DNA of 64,000 nucleotides from JAVVEG01 sp032251455 (GTDB lineage Bacteria; Pseudomonadota; Gammaproteobacteria; Pseudomonadales; Pseudohongiellaceae): assembly GCA_032251455.1 (NCBI GenBank), contig JAVVEG010000005.1, forward strand, positions 124,001-188,000. Direction: 5' to 3'. Below, piece by piece: positions 1 through 8,202 of the stretch (within the stretch, counting starts at the first letter, position 1; each line of letters begins with the position of its first letter). The translations under genes and the position numbers were made by a program. A model generated the notes under the pieces. It saw nothing but the letters and a program-made list of their open reading frames with translations, did no database searches and was not told the origin of the DNA.

Positions 1-2
1 GC

Positions 3-734
3 ATGGTCACCCGTGCCCGCAGTGTGGAAGGAGGTTACAGCCTCAGCGGTGCCAAGAACTGGATCAGCAACTCCCCCATCGCGGATGTTTTCGTGGTCTG
101 GGCCAAGGACGATGAAGGCATCATCCGCGGTTTTGTACTGGACAAGGGCATGAAGGGTCTGTCGGCACCCAAGATCGAGGGCAAGCTGGCTTTGCGTGCC
201 TCCATCACCGGCGAGATTGTCATGGATGAGGTGTTCGTGCCGGAAGAAAACCTGCTGCCCCATGTGCAGGGTCTGAAGGGGCCGTTCAGTTGCCTGAACT
301 CTGCCCGCCTGGGTATTGCCTGGGGTGCGTTGGGGGCCGCCGAAACCTGCTGGCATACCGCGCTGCAGTACACCTTGGACCGCAAGCAGTTCAACCGCCC
401 ACTGGCGGCCAATCAGTTGATCCAGAAGAAGCTGGCGGTGATGCAGACCGAGATTTCCATCGGCCTGCTCGCCTGCCTGCAGGCCACTCGTCTGCGCGAT
501 GAGGGCAAACTGGCTCCGCCGCTGATCTCCCTGCTCAAGCGCAACTCCTGTCTGAAGGCGCTGGATGTGGCCCGTGAAGCCCGCGACATGCTGGGCGGTA
601 ACGGCATCTCCGATGAGTACCCGGTGATGCGTCATGCGCAGAACCTGGAGGTGGTGAATACCTATGAAGGCACACAGGATATCCACGCCTTGATCCTGGG
701 TCGCGCTCAGACCGGCATACAGGCCTTCAGTTGA
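3..734 (+). CDS. gcdH: Glutaryl-CoA dehydrogenase, C-terminal part (cut by window edge)
   Basis: This is the C-terminal 243 residues of an acyl-CoA dehydrogenase; about 150 N-terminal residues lie outside the window. The family oxidises glutaryl-CoA to crotonyl-CoA with FAD in lysine/tryptophan breakdown. Visible features are the mid beta-domain (KNWISNSPIADVFVVWAK), the FAD/substrate segment around RKQFNRPLAANQLIQKKLA, the DMLGGNGISDEY motif and the late YEGTQDIHALILGRA segment, whose Glu is the expected catalytic base. The segment NSARLGIAWGALGAAE and the spacing fit glutaryl-CoA dehydrogenase better than other family members. The ATG at position 3 is probably internal, not the true start. 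The assignment to the family is firm; the exact substrate is slightly less certain. Confidence 0.88.
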   Translation: MVTRARSVEGGYSLSGAKNWISNSPIADVFVVWAKDDEGIIRGFVLDKGMKGLSAPKIEGKLALRASITGEIVMDEVFVPEENLLPHVQGLKGPFSCLNSARLGIAWGALGAAETCWHTALQYTLDRKQFNRPLAANQLIQKKLAVMQTEISIGLLACLQATRLRDEGKLAPPLISLLKRNSCLKALDVAREARDMLGGNGISDEYPVMRHAQNLEVVNTYEGTQDIHALILGRAQTGIQAFS

Positions 735-738
735 AGGT

Positions 739-760
739 CTGGCCAGGGTAGCCTGGCCAG
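739..760 (+). terminator. Strong hairpin just after gcdH
   Basis: A perfect 9-bp inverted repeat (CTGGCCAGG / CCTGGCCAG) with a 4-base loop starts a few bases after the gcdH stop codon. There is no T-run behind it; an A-rich stretch follows instead. It may reduce read-through or protect the 3' end of the transcript, but it is not a textbook intrinsic terminator. Confidence 0.4.
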
Positions 761-805
761 GAAACAGGCAAAAAAGCGGGTTCTGAACAGAAAGGAGGAA
801 ATGAC

Positions 806-1201
806 ATGAAAGGCAGTTGTCTGTGTGGCGCCGTAGCGTACCAGCTTGATCGGATCGAAAAACCGATCACACACTGCCACTGCCTGACCTGTCAGAAGGC
901 GCACTCGGCCGCGTTCAATTCTTCGGTTCGGATTCAGCGTGAGGATTTCCACTGGACCCGGGGTGAAGACAAACTCAGCTGTTATGAATCTTCGCCAGGA
1001 AAGAAGCGCTGGTTCTGCTCTGTCTGCGGCTCACACCTGATGGCGGAAAAGCAGGGCCAGGAATTGCTGGTACTGCGTGCAGCCAGCCTGGATGAGGACC
1101 CTGGCGTGCGTCCGGCCATGCACATCTGGCGTGCTCACGACCGGGCCTGGCTGGTTAACGACGAAAGTCTGCCCTCACATCCAGAATGGCCGCCTGCGTA
1201 G
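806..1201 (+). CDS. GFA-domain (CENP-V/glutathione-dependent formaldehyde-activating fold) protein
   Basis: A 131-residue protein of the GFA family. Zinc ligands are visible as GSCLCGAV (residues 3-10), HCHCLTCQKAH (around 23-33) and WFCSVCGSH (around 69-77), the usual cysteine pattern of the Mss4-like fold. Length matches the family. The start is fixed by a strong ribosome binding site, AAAGGAGG, about 7 bases before the ATG. Some members bind glutathione and formaldehyde, but most are uncharacterised, so no reaction is assigned. It is followed by the convergent ubiA gene with only 45 bases between the stops. Confidence 0.85.
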   Translation: MKGSCLCGAVAYQLDRIEKPITHCHCLTCQKAHSAAFNSSVRIQREDFHWTRGEDKLSCYESSPGKKRWFCSVCGSHLMAEKQGQELLVLRAASLDEDPGVRPAMHIWRAHDRAWLVNDESLPSHPEWPPA

Positions 1202-1246
1202 CAATTGAAACAGCAGTCGAAACAGCAATTCAAAAGGCAATAAAAC

Positions 1247-2170
1247 TCAGACCGCCAGAATGGCACCAACAAAAATGGCCAACCCCACCCAGTGATTGTT
1301 GAGAAAGGCGCGGAAACAGGCTTCCGGGCTGCGATCACGAATCAGCTGCTGTTGATGCAACAGCAGCCCTGCCGCCACCAGCAGCCCGGCATACCAGGCC
1401 ATGCCCAGTGAGAATTGCAGGCCAGCCAGCACCAGGGCGAACAGAAACATCAGTTGCAACAGGCCTATCATCAAGCGGTCAGCTTCTCCAAACAGAATGG
1501 CGGTGGATTTCACCCCGATCTTCAAATCGTATTCGCGATCGACCATGGCGTATTCGGTATCGTAGGCCACGGTCCACAGGCTGTTGGCCACAAAGAGCAA
1601 CCAGACGGCAGGGGGAATTGCCTCGCGCTGGGCGCTGAAAGCCATCAGTATCCCCCAGGAAAAAGCAATGCCCAGGACTACCTGGGGCAGATGGGTATGG
1701 CGCTTCATGAAAGGGTAGAGCGCCGCGACGGCAACAGCGCCGAAGGACAGCAGGATGGTTTGCCGGTTGGTGAACATCAACAACAGGAAACTGAGCAGGA
1801 CCAGCGTCAGAAAGGCCAGCATCGCCTCCCGGCGACTGAGCAGACCTGTGACCAGGGGGCGCTCCTTTGTCCGCAACACGGAACCGTCGATGTGGCTGTC
1901 GGCAAAATCATTGATGCAGCAGCCGGCAGAGCGCATCAGCAATGTGCCAAGGCTGAAGATCAGCAGCAGATGCCAGTCCGGAATACCCTCGGCGGCCAGC
2001 CAGAGCGCGGTCAGGGTAGGCCACAACAGCAGCAGTGTACCGATGGGCCGGTGCATGCGGGTCAATTGGATATAGGCAGGCAATTTTGCCATCAGGCTGG
2101 GATAACGGTGTTGCAGTTTGCTGGAAAACCGGCTGAGCAGCGCGTTGAAAGAGGTCATGATGCGATCCAT
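1247..2170 (-). CDS. ubiA: 4-hydroxybenzoate octaprenyltransferase
   Basis: A 307-residue integral membrane prenyltransferase that joins the polyprenyl tail to 4-hydroxybenzoate in ubiquinone synthesis. Both Mg-diphosphate binding Asp-rich motifs are present: NDFADSHIDG at residues 87-96 and DTEYAMVDREYD at 204-215. About eight hydrophobic segments run through the protein. Motifs LTRMHRPIGTLLLLWPTL and TKERPLVTG are typical of UbiA rather than heme O synthase. A second ATG four codons in (2158) is a possible start; neither start has a strong ribosome binding site. The usual partner ubiC is not adjacent here. Confidence 0.95.
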   Translation of the reverse strand: MDRIMTSFNALLSRFSSKLQHRYPSLMAKLPAYIQLTRMHRPIGTLLLLWPTLTALWLAAEGIPDWHLLLIFSLGTLLMRSAGCCINDFADSHIDGSVLRTKERPLVTGLLSRREAMLAFLTLVLLSFLLLMFTNRQTILLSFGAVAVAALYPFMKRHTHLPQVVLGIAFSWGILMAFSAQREAIPPAVWLLFVANSLWTVAYDTEYAMVDREYDLKIGVKSTAILFGEADRLMIGLLQLMFLFALVLAGLQFSLGMAWYAGLLVAAGLLLHQQQLIRDRSPEACFRAFLNNHWVGLAIFVGAILAV

Positions 2171-2298
2171 CGGAAAATTCGGTTTTATCAGGCGCGCAGC
2201 AGATCACAGAAATGCGGCTGCCGACATGGAATAATGGTCGCAAAATCAGGGCTGCAATGCCACGATTAATCTGCACGGACAAAAAAGGAGAGGCAATA

Positions 2299-2577
2299 AT
2301 GAAAAAACCAGAACTGGCGGCAGCTGTCGCCGCCCAGACCGGCATGACCAGAAATACAGCGGGTGAAACCATCTCGATAGTGCTCGACCAGATTACGGAT
2401 GCCCTGGCCCGGGGTGAGCAGGTCACATTGCCCGGATTCGGCAGTTTTCGGCCAGTCAGCCGGGCTGCCCGCACGGGCGTGAATCCGCAGACGGGAGCAA
2501 CGCTGCACATAGCTGCCAGCAAAAGTGCCAGTTTCAGAGCCGGCAAGGCGCTGAAAGAGGCGATTGCCGGGAACTGA
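2299..2577 (+). CDS. HU-family DNA-binding protein
   Basis: A 92-residue HU/IHF-family histone-like protein that bends DNA as a dimer. Seen in the sequence: the N-terminal helical dimer part (MKKPELAAAVAAQTGMT), the GFGSF turn, the DNA-minor-groove arm with RTGVNPQTG, and the C-terminal FRAGKALKEAI helix. The start at 2299 is chosen because AAGGAG sits 8 bases upstream; a longer reading frame upstream has no such signal. The arm is Ala/Ser-rich compared with classical HupA/HupB, so it may be a divergent HU paralogue. Its 3' flank runs directly into an assembly gap. Confidence 0.92.
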   Translation: MKKPELAAAVAAQTGMTRNTAGETISIVLDQITDALARGEQVTLPGFGSFRPVSRAARTGVNPQTGATLHIAASKSASFRAGKALKEAIAGN

Positions 2578-2578
2578 G

Positions 2579-2678
2579 NNNNNNNNNNNNNNNNNNNNNN
2601 NNNNNNNNNNNNNNNNNNNNNNNNNNNNNNNNNNNNNNNNNNNNNNNNNNNNNNNNNNNNNNNNNNNNNNNNNNNNNN
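2579..2678. other. Assembly gap (100 N)
   Basis: Exactly 100 N, a standard placeholder for a scaffold join of unknown length. It separates the HU gene from the 3' end of the HDOD gene, whose stop codon is lost in it. Further genes could be hidden here. Confidence 0.99.
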
Positions 2679-4057
2679 TAGTCAGGAAAGCAGTCTGCGA
2701 TCATCCTGACTTCATTGGATTCCACTACCATCTGGATAGCTTCAATGACGGGAGCCTCCTCCAGACCGTAACGCCAATAGAGTGATTCAGGCACCGGTTC
2801 CAGTGGCGCATCACCAATACCCTGTTGCCGCAACAGGCGCAGGGCAATGAAGATCAGATGGGCGTAGATACTGTGCTCGCCGTCATAGTCAGGCTCGTGC
2901 TGGAAGCGAAGCGCAATGGAGACTTCCTCGGGCATCCGCCAGAGTTTCATCAGCTGCGCACCGATCTGTTCCCGGGTGATACCGATCAAAAGGTGCTCGA
3001 TGGCAACATGGCTGATTGCCGGGTTTGCTTCCACGTAACGGCAGATGCGTGAGAAATGGGGCGGGAAGGTATGTGCCAGCACCAGGTAACCAAAATTGTG
3101 CAACAGACCCGCCAGATAAACCAGGCCGTGGCTGGGCCGATGACGGGAAGACATTTGTCGGGAAATGGCCTCTACAGCAGTTGAGCAGTACACGGACTGC
3201 AGCCAGTAAGGGGTGATCCCGGCCACGGTATCCCCGGGCAGACTCAGGGATTTGCCCAGAGCCAGACCTACCGCCAGATTGCTGACCACCTCAAAACCAA
3301 GCACTCTGACGATGGCATCCTGCACCGAGCGGATTTTCCCCGGGGCGGCATAATAAGGCGAAGATGCCCAACTGACGACCTGTGCCGCCAGGCTGGCATC
3401 ATCTTCCACGATGTCGGTCAATTCACTGACGCTGGCATCGGGGTTGGCGCGCAGTTTGATGATGCGCTCTGCCGTGCGGGGGAGGGTGGGTATTTCCAGG
3501 GTTTCATCCAGGCGCTGCCGAATGCGCTTGCGGGTAAAATTCTGCAGGGAATTTTTCACCCGGTCCATGTCATCCTCGAAATCAAGGGTCGGCGGCAGGT
3601 ACTGTTCTGGAGCCAGGCAGCAGCTCAGGGCCTGCACCCGAAACTCCTCATCCAGTAGCAACTGCTTCAGCGCTTCGACATCGATCGCCTGCAGCTCCGT
3701 ACCCTCAACAGTGAAAATTTCGACAAAGCAGGTGTCACTCAGGCTGACAGACATCTCAAAAATGCTGGGCAGCAAAAAAAACCCTGGGGCACCATCGATG
3801 TGCTTGAGCAATTGGCGGTTGGTGGCATTGACAATCTCAGCCGGCTGCATGGGCATCAATTTGCGCCCACTTTGCTGATGCAGGGTCTCCAGATCCAGCA
3901 GATGATTGACGGGCAGCACATACTGGATGCGCCCCTTCTGATCCTGCAGCAGGACCACCCGTACTTGCAGATTGGCATTGGTGTCAGAGGTGGTGGTTTT
4001 GGTCAAGTCGATGGGCCTTTTGAAAGAAAGTGTTGAATCTGAAGCGGCAAGCCGCAA
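2679..4057 (-). CDS. YbaK-like domain plus HDOD domain protein (3' end lost in gap)
   Basis: About 459 residues are visible; the C-terminus and stop lie in the N gap. Residues about 25-140 resemble the YbaK/aminoacyl-tRNA-deacylase fold found in front of HDOD domains in Pseudomonas relatives. Residues about 185-400 are an HDOD domain (IPTLPRTAERIIKLRANPDA, then LAGLLHNFGYLVLAH), a catalytically poor HD-like fold used in signalling. The reading frame starts with TTG at 4057 behind GGAAAAG; the start is uncertain. Such proteins are often linked to cyclic-di-GMP or chemotaxis circuits, but no specific role can be read from this sequence. Confidence 0.8.
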
Positions 4058-4136
4058 ATCTTTTCCAGTTTATCGGCAGAAGGTGGATTTGAGCTAGGCA
4101 GGAGACTGAACAAGAAGGGTAGAAAAAGGGCAGGAT

Positions 4137-6329
4137 TCAGACATTGGCGTAGGATTCACGGCTGCCCAGCCAGCGTGAAATCAGGGGCAGCACATTATCC
4201 GGGTATTCTTGCTGAATCATGTCGGCAGCCTGTTGAACCAGGGGCAGCAGGCCGGCATCGCGGGTCAGTTCGGCCACCCTGAAGCTGACCAGGCCGGTTT
4301 GCTGTGTGCCCAGCACCTGACCAGGGCCGCGAATCGCCAGATCTTTCTCTGCGATATAAAAGCCATCATTGCTGTCGCGCAGAATGCTCAGGCGCAATTT
4401 GCCGTTTGCCGACAGGGGAGGCTGATACAGCAGCAGGCAATGGCTGGCGGTCGAACCGCGACCAACCCGCCCGCGTAACTGGTGAAGCTGGGCCAGCCCC
4501 AGCCGTTCGGGATTCTCGATCACCATCAGACTGGCCCTGGGCACATCCACACCCACCTCGATGACCGTGGTGGCCACCAGCAGCTGATAGTGTCCTTGTT
4601 TGAAGGCATGCATCACATCGGTTTTCTCTGTCGGCTTCATGCGGCCATGGATCAGACCAATGCGAATATCGGGCAACTGCTCCTGCAGCGTCTGTGCGGT
4701 AACCTCGGCGGCCTGGCATTGCAGTGCTTCGGATTCTTCAATCAGGGTGCAGACCCAATAAGCCTGATTGCCCTGAATGCAGGCCTGATGAATGCGCTCG
4801 ATCACTTCTTCGCGGCGGGTATTGGAGATGATCAGGGTGTTGACCGGCGTGCGTCCTGGCGGGAGTTCGTCGATGATGCTGCAGTCCAGGTCGGCATAGA
4901 CGCTCATGGCCAGCGTGCGAGGAATTGGCGTGGCGGTCATGACCAGCTGGTGCGGACAACTGTCGTCGATAGCGCCTTTCTCGCGCAGGGCCAGGCGTTG
5001 ATGTACGCCAAAGCGGTGCTGTTCATCGATGATGATCAGGCCGGTTTTGCGGAATTCGACGCCTTCCTGGAAAAGCGCATGGGTGCCCACGATCAGGTTG
5101 GCGCTGCCGTCACGGAAGGCCTGCAACTGCTCTTCGCGCTTCCTGCCCTTGAGTTTGCCACTGAGCCAGCCGGGTTTAAGCCCAAGGGGTTCCAGCCATG
5201 CCGAAAGAGTCAGGAAATGCTGTTCTGCCAGTATCTCGGTCGGCGCCATCAGAATGGCCTGGTAACCGTTCTCGATTGCCTGCAGGGCGGCAAGAGCGGC
5301 GACAACGGTCTTGCCGGAACCGACATCGCCCTGCAGCAGGCGCAGCATGGGTGAATCGGCGGCAAGGTCTGTGGCTATTTCCTGATGTACCCGTTGCTGA
5401 GCCGCAGTCAGTTGGAAAGGCAATGCGGCCAGAAACGCATTAGCGAGCGTGCCCTGTGGCTTCAGCCGGGGTGCCTGCAGCGTGTCACTCTGGGCCCGTT
5501 GATGGCGCAGACACAGGCGGTGGCCGAGCAGCTCCTCGAAAGCCAGACGTTGCTGGGCAGGGTGTTGCCCGCTGAGCAGCGTTTCGACCGGGCTTGTCGC
5601 CGGAGGGTGGTGCAGGAACATCAGGGCATCGAGCAGGCTCAGGTCTTGCCAGGGTACGGGCAAGGCGGCACGTACCTGTTCCGGCAGCCACTCCTGCAAC
5701 TGTTCAGGGCTTTGCAGCAGCGCCAGGGCCTGGTCGATGAGATTGCGCAGCCGCAGTTGCTGCAGGCCTTCGGTGCTGGGATAGATTGGCGTCAGCGAGG
5801 TGGCCGTGACGACGGGTTCATCCTGCAGATTGTATTCCGGGTGGTAAATCTCGTAGCCAGTCTTGCCATTGCGTACTTCGCCATAGCAGCGCAGGCGAAC
5901 TCCAGGTGCCAGCGCCTGTTTTTGTGCCGAGCTGAAATGGAAAAAGCGCAGGGTGATGATGCCACTGCTGTCCTGCAGGCGACAGGCCAGGCTGCGACGG
6001 CGGCCAAAATCAAGCTCACTGCGGATGATTTCCCCTGCAAGCATCACGTCTGCTCCCAGGCGGGCAGCGCCGATCGGGGTCAGGTGGGTGCGATCCTGAT
6101 AGCGCAAAGGCAGATGGAAGAGCAGGTCCTGCACAGTATGGATATCCAGCCCGGCCAGTCTGCCCGCAATGCCTGGGCCCACCCCTTTCAAGGTGCTTAC
6201 CTTGATTCTGTTCAGTGGTGTGGGTGGGGGCTTGCGAACTTTGGCATGGCTTACTTTATGGTCCACTGCGCGAACCGGCTCGCCAGCAGGGCTGGCGGTA
6301 TGTGGTTCTGTCGGATTGTCACGACTCAT
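4137..6329 (-). CDS. recG: ATP-dependent DNA helicase RecG
   Basis: A 730-residue RecG helicase, which remodels stalled replication forks and Holliday junctions. The wedge/OB domain covers about residues 45-200 (LKGVGPGIAGRLAGLDIHTV, then LPLRYQDRT). The helicase core has Walker A GDVGSGKT (334-341), DEQH box (435-438), TATPIPRT and the C-terminal QLRGRVGRG motif with the RecG-typical TRG region after it. An N-terminal extension of about 40 Pro/basic residues makes it slightly longer than the E. coli protein. The ATG is just 6 bases downstream of the M20 peptidase stop, so the two are likely co-transcribed. Confidence 0.97.
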   Translation of the reverse strand: MSRDNPTEPHTASPAGEPVRAVDHKVSHAKVRKPPPTPLNRIKVSTLKGVGPGIAGRLAGLDIHTVQDLLFHLPLRYQDRTHLTPIGAARLGADVMLAGEIIRSELDFGRRRSLACRLQDSSGIITLRFFHFSSAQKQALAPGVRLRCYGEVRNGKTGYEIYHPEYNLQDEPVVTATSLTPIYPSTEGLQQLRLRNLIDQALALLQSPEQLQEWLPEQVRAALPVPWQDLSLLDALMFLHHPPATSPVETLLSGQHPAQQRLAFEELLGHRLCLRHQRAQSDTLQAPRLKPQGTLANAFLAALPFQLTAAQQRVHQEIATDLAADSPMLRLLQGDVGSGKTVVAALAALQAIENGYQAILMAPTEILAEQHFLTLSAWLEPLGLKPGWLSGKLKGRKREEQLQAFRDGSANLIVGTHALFQEGVEFRKTGLIIIDEQHRFGVHQRLALREKGAIDDSCPHQLVMTATPIPRTLAMSVYADLDCSIIDELPPGRTPVNTLIISNTRREEVIERIHQACIQGNQAYWVCTLIEESEALQCQAAEVTAQTLQEQLPDIRIGLIHGRMKPTEKTDVMHAFKQGHYQLLVATTVIEVGVDVPRASLMVIENPERLGLAQLHQLRGRVGRGSTASHCLLLYQPPLSANGKLRLSILRDSNDGFYIAEKDLAIRGPGQVLGTQQTGLVSFRVAELTRDAGLLPLVQQAADMIQQEYPDNVLPLISRWLGSRESYANV

Positions 6330-6335
6330 GATAGA

Positions 6336-7745
6336 TCAGTTATAGACCACATTGCGCAGGATTGCCCAGAAGTCATTGATGCTGCGCCGAAATGCGGCTT
6401 CGCTGATGCGCTCATCGTTGCCGTGCACACCGGTTGCCTCGCCACTGGGGGTGATGATGGGGTCGAAGCCATAGCTGACTATGCCCAGATCGCGGGTGAA
6501 GTGGCTATCGGTAAACCCGGTGCTGACCGAAGGCATGACCCGTGAGTTCGGATACAGCTCACGGGTCACAGTCTGAATGGCAGTAAACAGTCTGGAATTG
6601 GTGGAGGAGACGGCTGGAGTGAACGCCATGATGACATCGATATCAATCCCGGTGCCATCAAGCAGCTGTTGCATATCGGCGATAAAGGCCTCGGCAGGAC
6701 GGTCGGGAAGCATGCGACAGTCCAGTTCGGCCCAGGCCTCCGGAGGCACCACATTGATCTTGTTGGAGCCTTGCAGGCGGGTCAGCGAGCAGGTATCCCG
6801 CGTCAGCGAGTGATGCCCCGGGCTGTATGCCTGGAAGCGCTGGAGAAAGCCGGGTTCTTGCACCGCCGCAGCCATGTCGGCATAGGCTGGCCCCCACTCT
6901 TCACCCATGGCCATCGACAGACTTTTGAAATAGGCATCCACCGGAGGAATGATCCGTGCCGGGAACGGGTTTTCCAGCAGGTGGTCCAGCGCCTTGACCA
7001 GGCGGCTTACCGAACTGGTGGGTCGGGGAGATGAGCCGTGGCCAGGGGTATCGACTGCGGTCAGGCGCAGCCAGACCGGGACTTTCTGGGTGACTTCCAC
7101 CCCAAAGACGATTTCCCGCTCAGTGCGTGAACCGCTGCCGCCCTCGTTGAGCAGCAGACCCGCGCCGGCAAAAATCTCCGGATGATTCTCGATCAGCCAG
7201 CCCACACCATACGCCCCGCCGGCCTCTTCATCGGCAGTGGCCAGGAAGATAACATCGCGGTTAAGAGGCAGGCCGGCACGGTGCATGCGCAGGAAAGCGG
7301 TCAGATGGGTGATGCCGGTACCCTTCATGTCCCGGGCGCCACGACCCAGGATATAACCGTCGACAATATCTCCGGAGAGTGGATCGACAGTCCAGTATTT
7401 AAGATCGGCGGGCACCACATCGGTATGTTGCAGCAGAATCAGGGCCGGTTCATCGCCGCCTTCAAGACGCGCCCAGATATTGCCTCGTCCCGGTGCGCTT
7501 TCTGCACTCTGGTAGGGAATCCCCTCGGCCTCGAAAATTCGGGCATAGAAATCCACGGCGCGGCTTTCATTGCCTGGTGGGTTGATGGTATCTGTGCGGA
7601 TCAGCTCCTGCAGCCAGCGCACGGCATCGTCTTCCATGGTTTGCGGGAAGGTTTGCGCGAAGGTTTGCGCAGAGATTAACAGGCTGATGCTGGCGCCAGA
7701 GACAAGCAACAGAGCAGCCAGCAGGGATCGGAATGGCGTGGGCAT
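6336..7745 (-). CDS. Exported M20-family metallopeptidase
   Basis: A 469-residue M20 zinc peptidase/deacylase with an N-terminal signal peptide (hydrophobic to about residue 30). Metal and catalytic residues are visible: H107-T-D109, D139 in GRGARDMKG, and E173-E174 in TADEEAGG. The lid/dimerisation domain follows at about 215-340. The family removes N-terminal amino acids or acyl groups from small peptides; the substrate cannot be told. The start has a good ribosome binding site (CCGGAGGAAA). A short local repeat (three near-copies of GGTTTGCG) lies in the signal peptide/mature junction, giving TFAQTFPQT. It sits between ridA and recG on the same strand. Confidence 0.9.
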   Translation of the reverse strand: MPTPFRSLLAALLLVSGASISLLISAQTFAQTFPQTMEDDAVRWLQELIRTDTINPPGNESRAVDFYARIFEAEGIPYQSAESAPGRGNIWARLEGGDEPALILLQHTDVVPADLKYWTVDPLSGDIVDGYILGRGARDMKGTGITHLTAFLRMHRAGLPLNRDVIFLATADEEAGGAYGVGWLIENHPEIFAGAGLLLNEGGSGSRTEREIVFGVEVTQKVPVWLRLTAVDTPGHGSSPRPTSSVSRLVKALDHLLENPFPARIIPPVDAYFKSLSMAMGEEWGPAYADMAAAVQEPGFLQRFQAYSPGHHSLTRDTCSLTRLQGSNKINVVPPEAWAELDCRMLPDRPAEAFIADMQQLLDGTGIDIDVIMAFTPAVSSTNSRLFTAIQTVTRELYPNSRVMPSVSTGFTDSHFTRDLGIVSYGFDPIITPSGEATGVHGNDERISEAAFRRSINDFWAILRNVVYN

Positions 7746-7774
7746 GGCATTTCCTCCGGAAAGTGGATCAGCGC

Positions 7775-8176
7775 TCAGAGACTGAGCACGGCGTCAATCT
7801 CAACCCCTGCGCCCCGTGGCAGGGCGGCAACCTGCACCGTTGCCCGGGCTGGATAAGGCGCATTGAAATAAGACTTCATGATGTCATTGACGATGGCAAA
7901 ATCGGCCAGGTCGGTCAGGAAAATAGTGATTCGGACGGCATGGTCAAGACTGCCTCCAGCAGCTTCTGCCACTGCCTGCAGATTCTTGAAGACACGCAGG
8001 GTCTGTGCTTCGATACCCCCCTCGACCAGCTCCATGGTCGTCGGATCCAGCGCAATCTGTCCGGACAGAAACACCAGGTTGCCGGTACGGATAGCCTGGG
8101 AATAAGGCCCTATTGCAGCCGGGGCTGCAGTCGTGCTGACAGGGGTCTTGGTGGCAGGTTCTGTGGTCGCAGTCAT
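7775..8176 (-). CDS. ridA: RidA family reactive-enamine/imine deaminase
   Basis: A 133-residue RidA (YjgF/YER057c/UK114) protein. These trimers hydrolyse reactive enamine/imine intermediates made by PLP enzymes. Diagnostic segments are AAIGPYSQAIRTGNLVFLSGQI and the C-terminal PYPARATVQVAALPRGAGVEID, whose Arg binds the substrate carboxylate. The ATG at 8176 is preferred because GAGGAG lies 11 bases upstream; a longer frame would begin with TTG at 8197. An unusual Thr/Ala-rich N-terminal tail of about 15 residues precedes the core. The gene follows spoT directly, as in many gammaproteobacteria. Confidence 0.94.
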   Translation of the reverse strand: MTATTEPATKTPVSTTAAPAAIGPYSQAIRTGNLVFLSGQIALDPTTMELVEGGIEAQTLRVFKNLQAVAEAAGGSLDHAVRITIFLTDLADFAIVNDIMKSYFNAPYPARATVQVAALPRGAGVEIDAVLSL

Positions 8177-8202
8177 GATTAAAACAACTCCTCGCAAACG
8201 GT

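Noticed and set aside
1415..2269. 284-codon plus-strand frame over ubiA
   Set aside because: Antisense of a membrane protein gene; Gln/His-rich translation is the usual complement of Leu/Val-rich TM helices. The same applies to 27779-28852 over the ABC transporter and 5385-6545 over recG.
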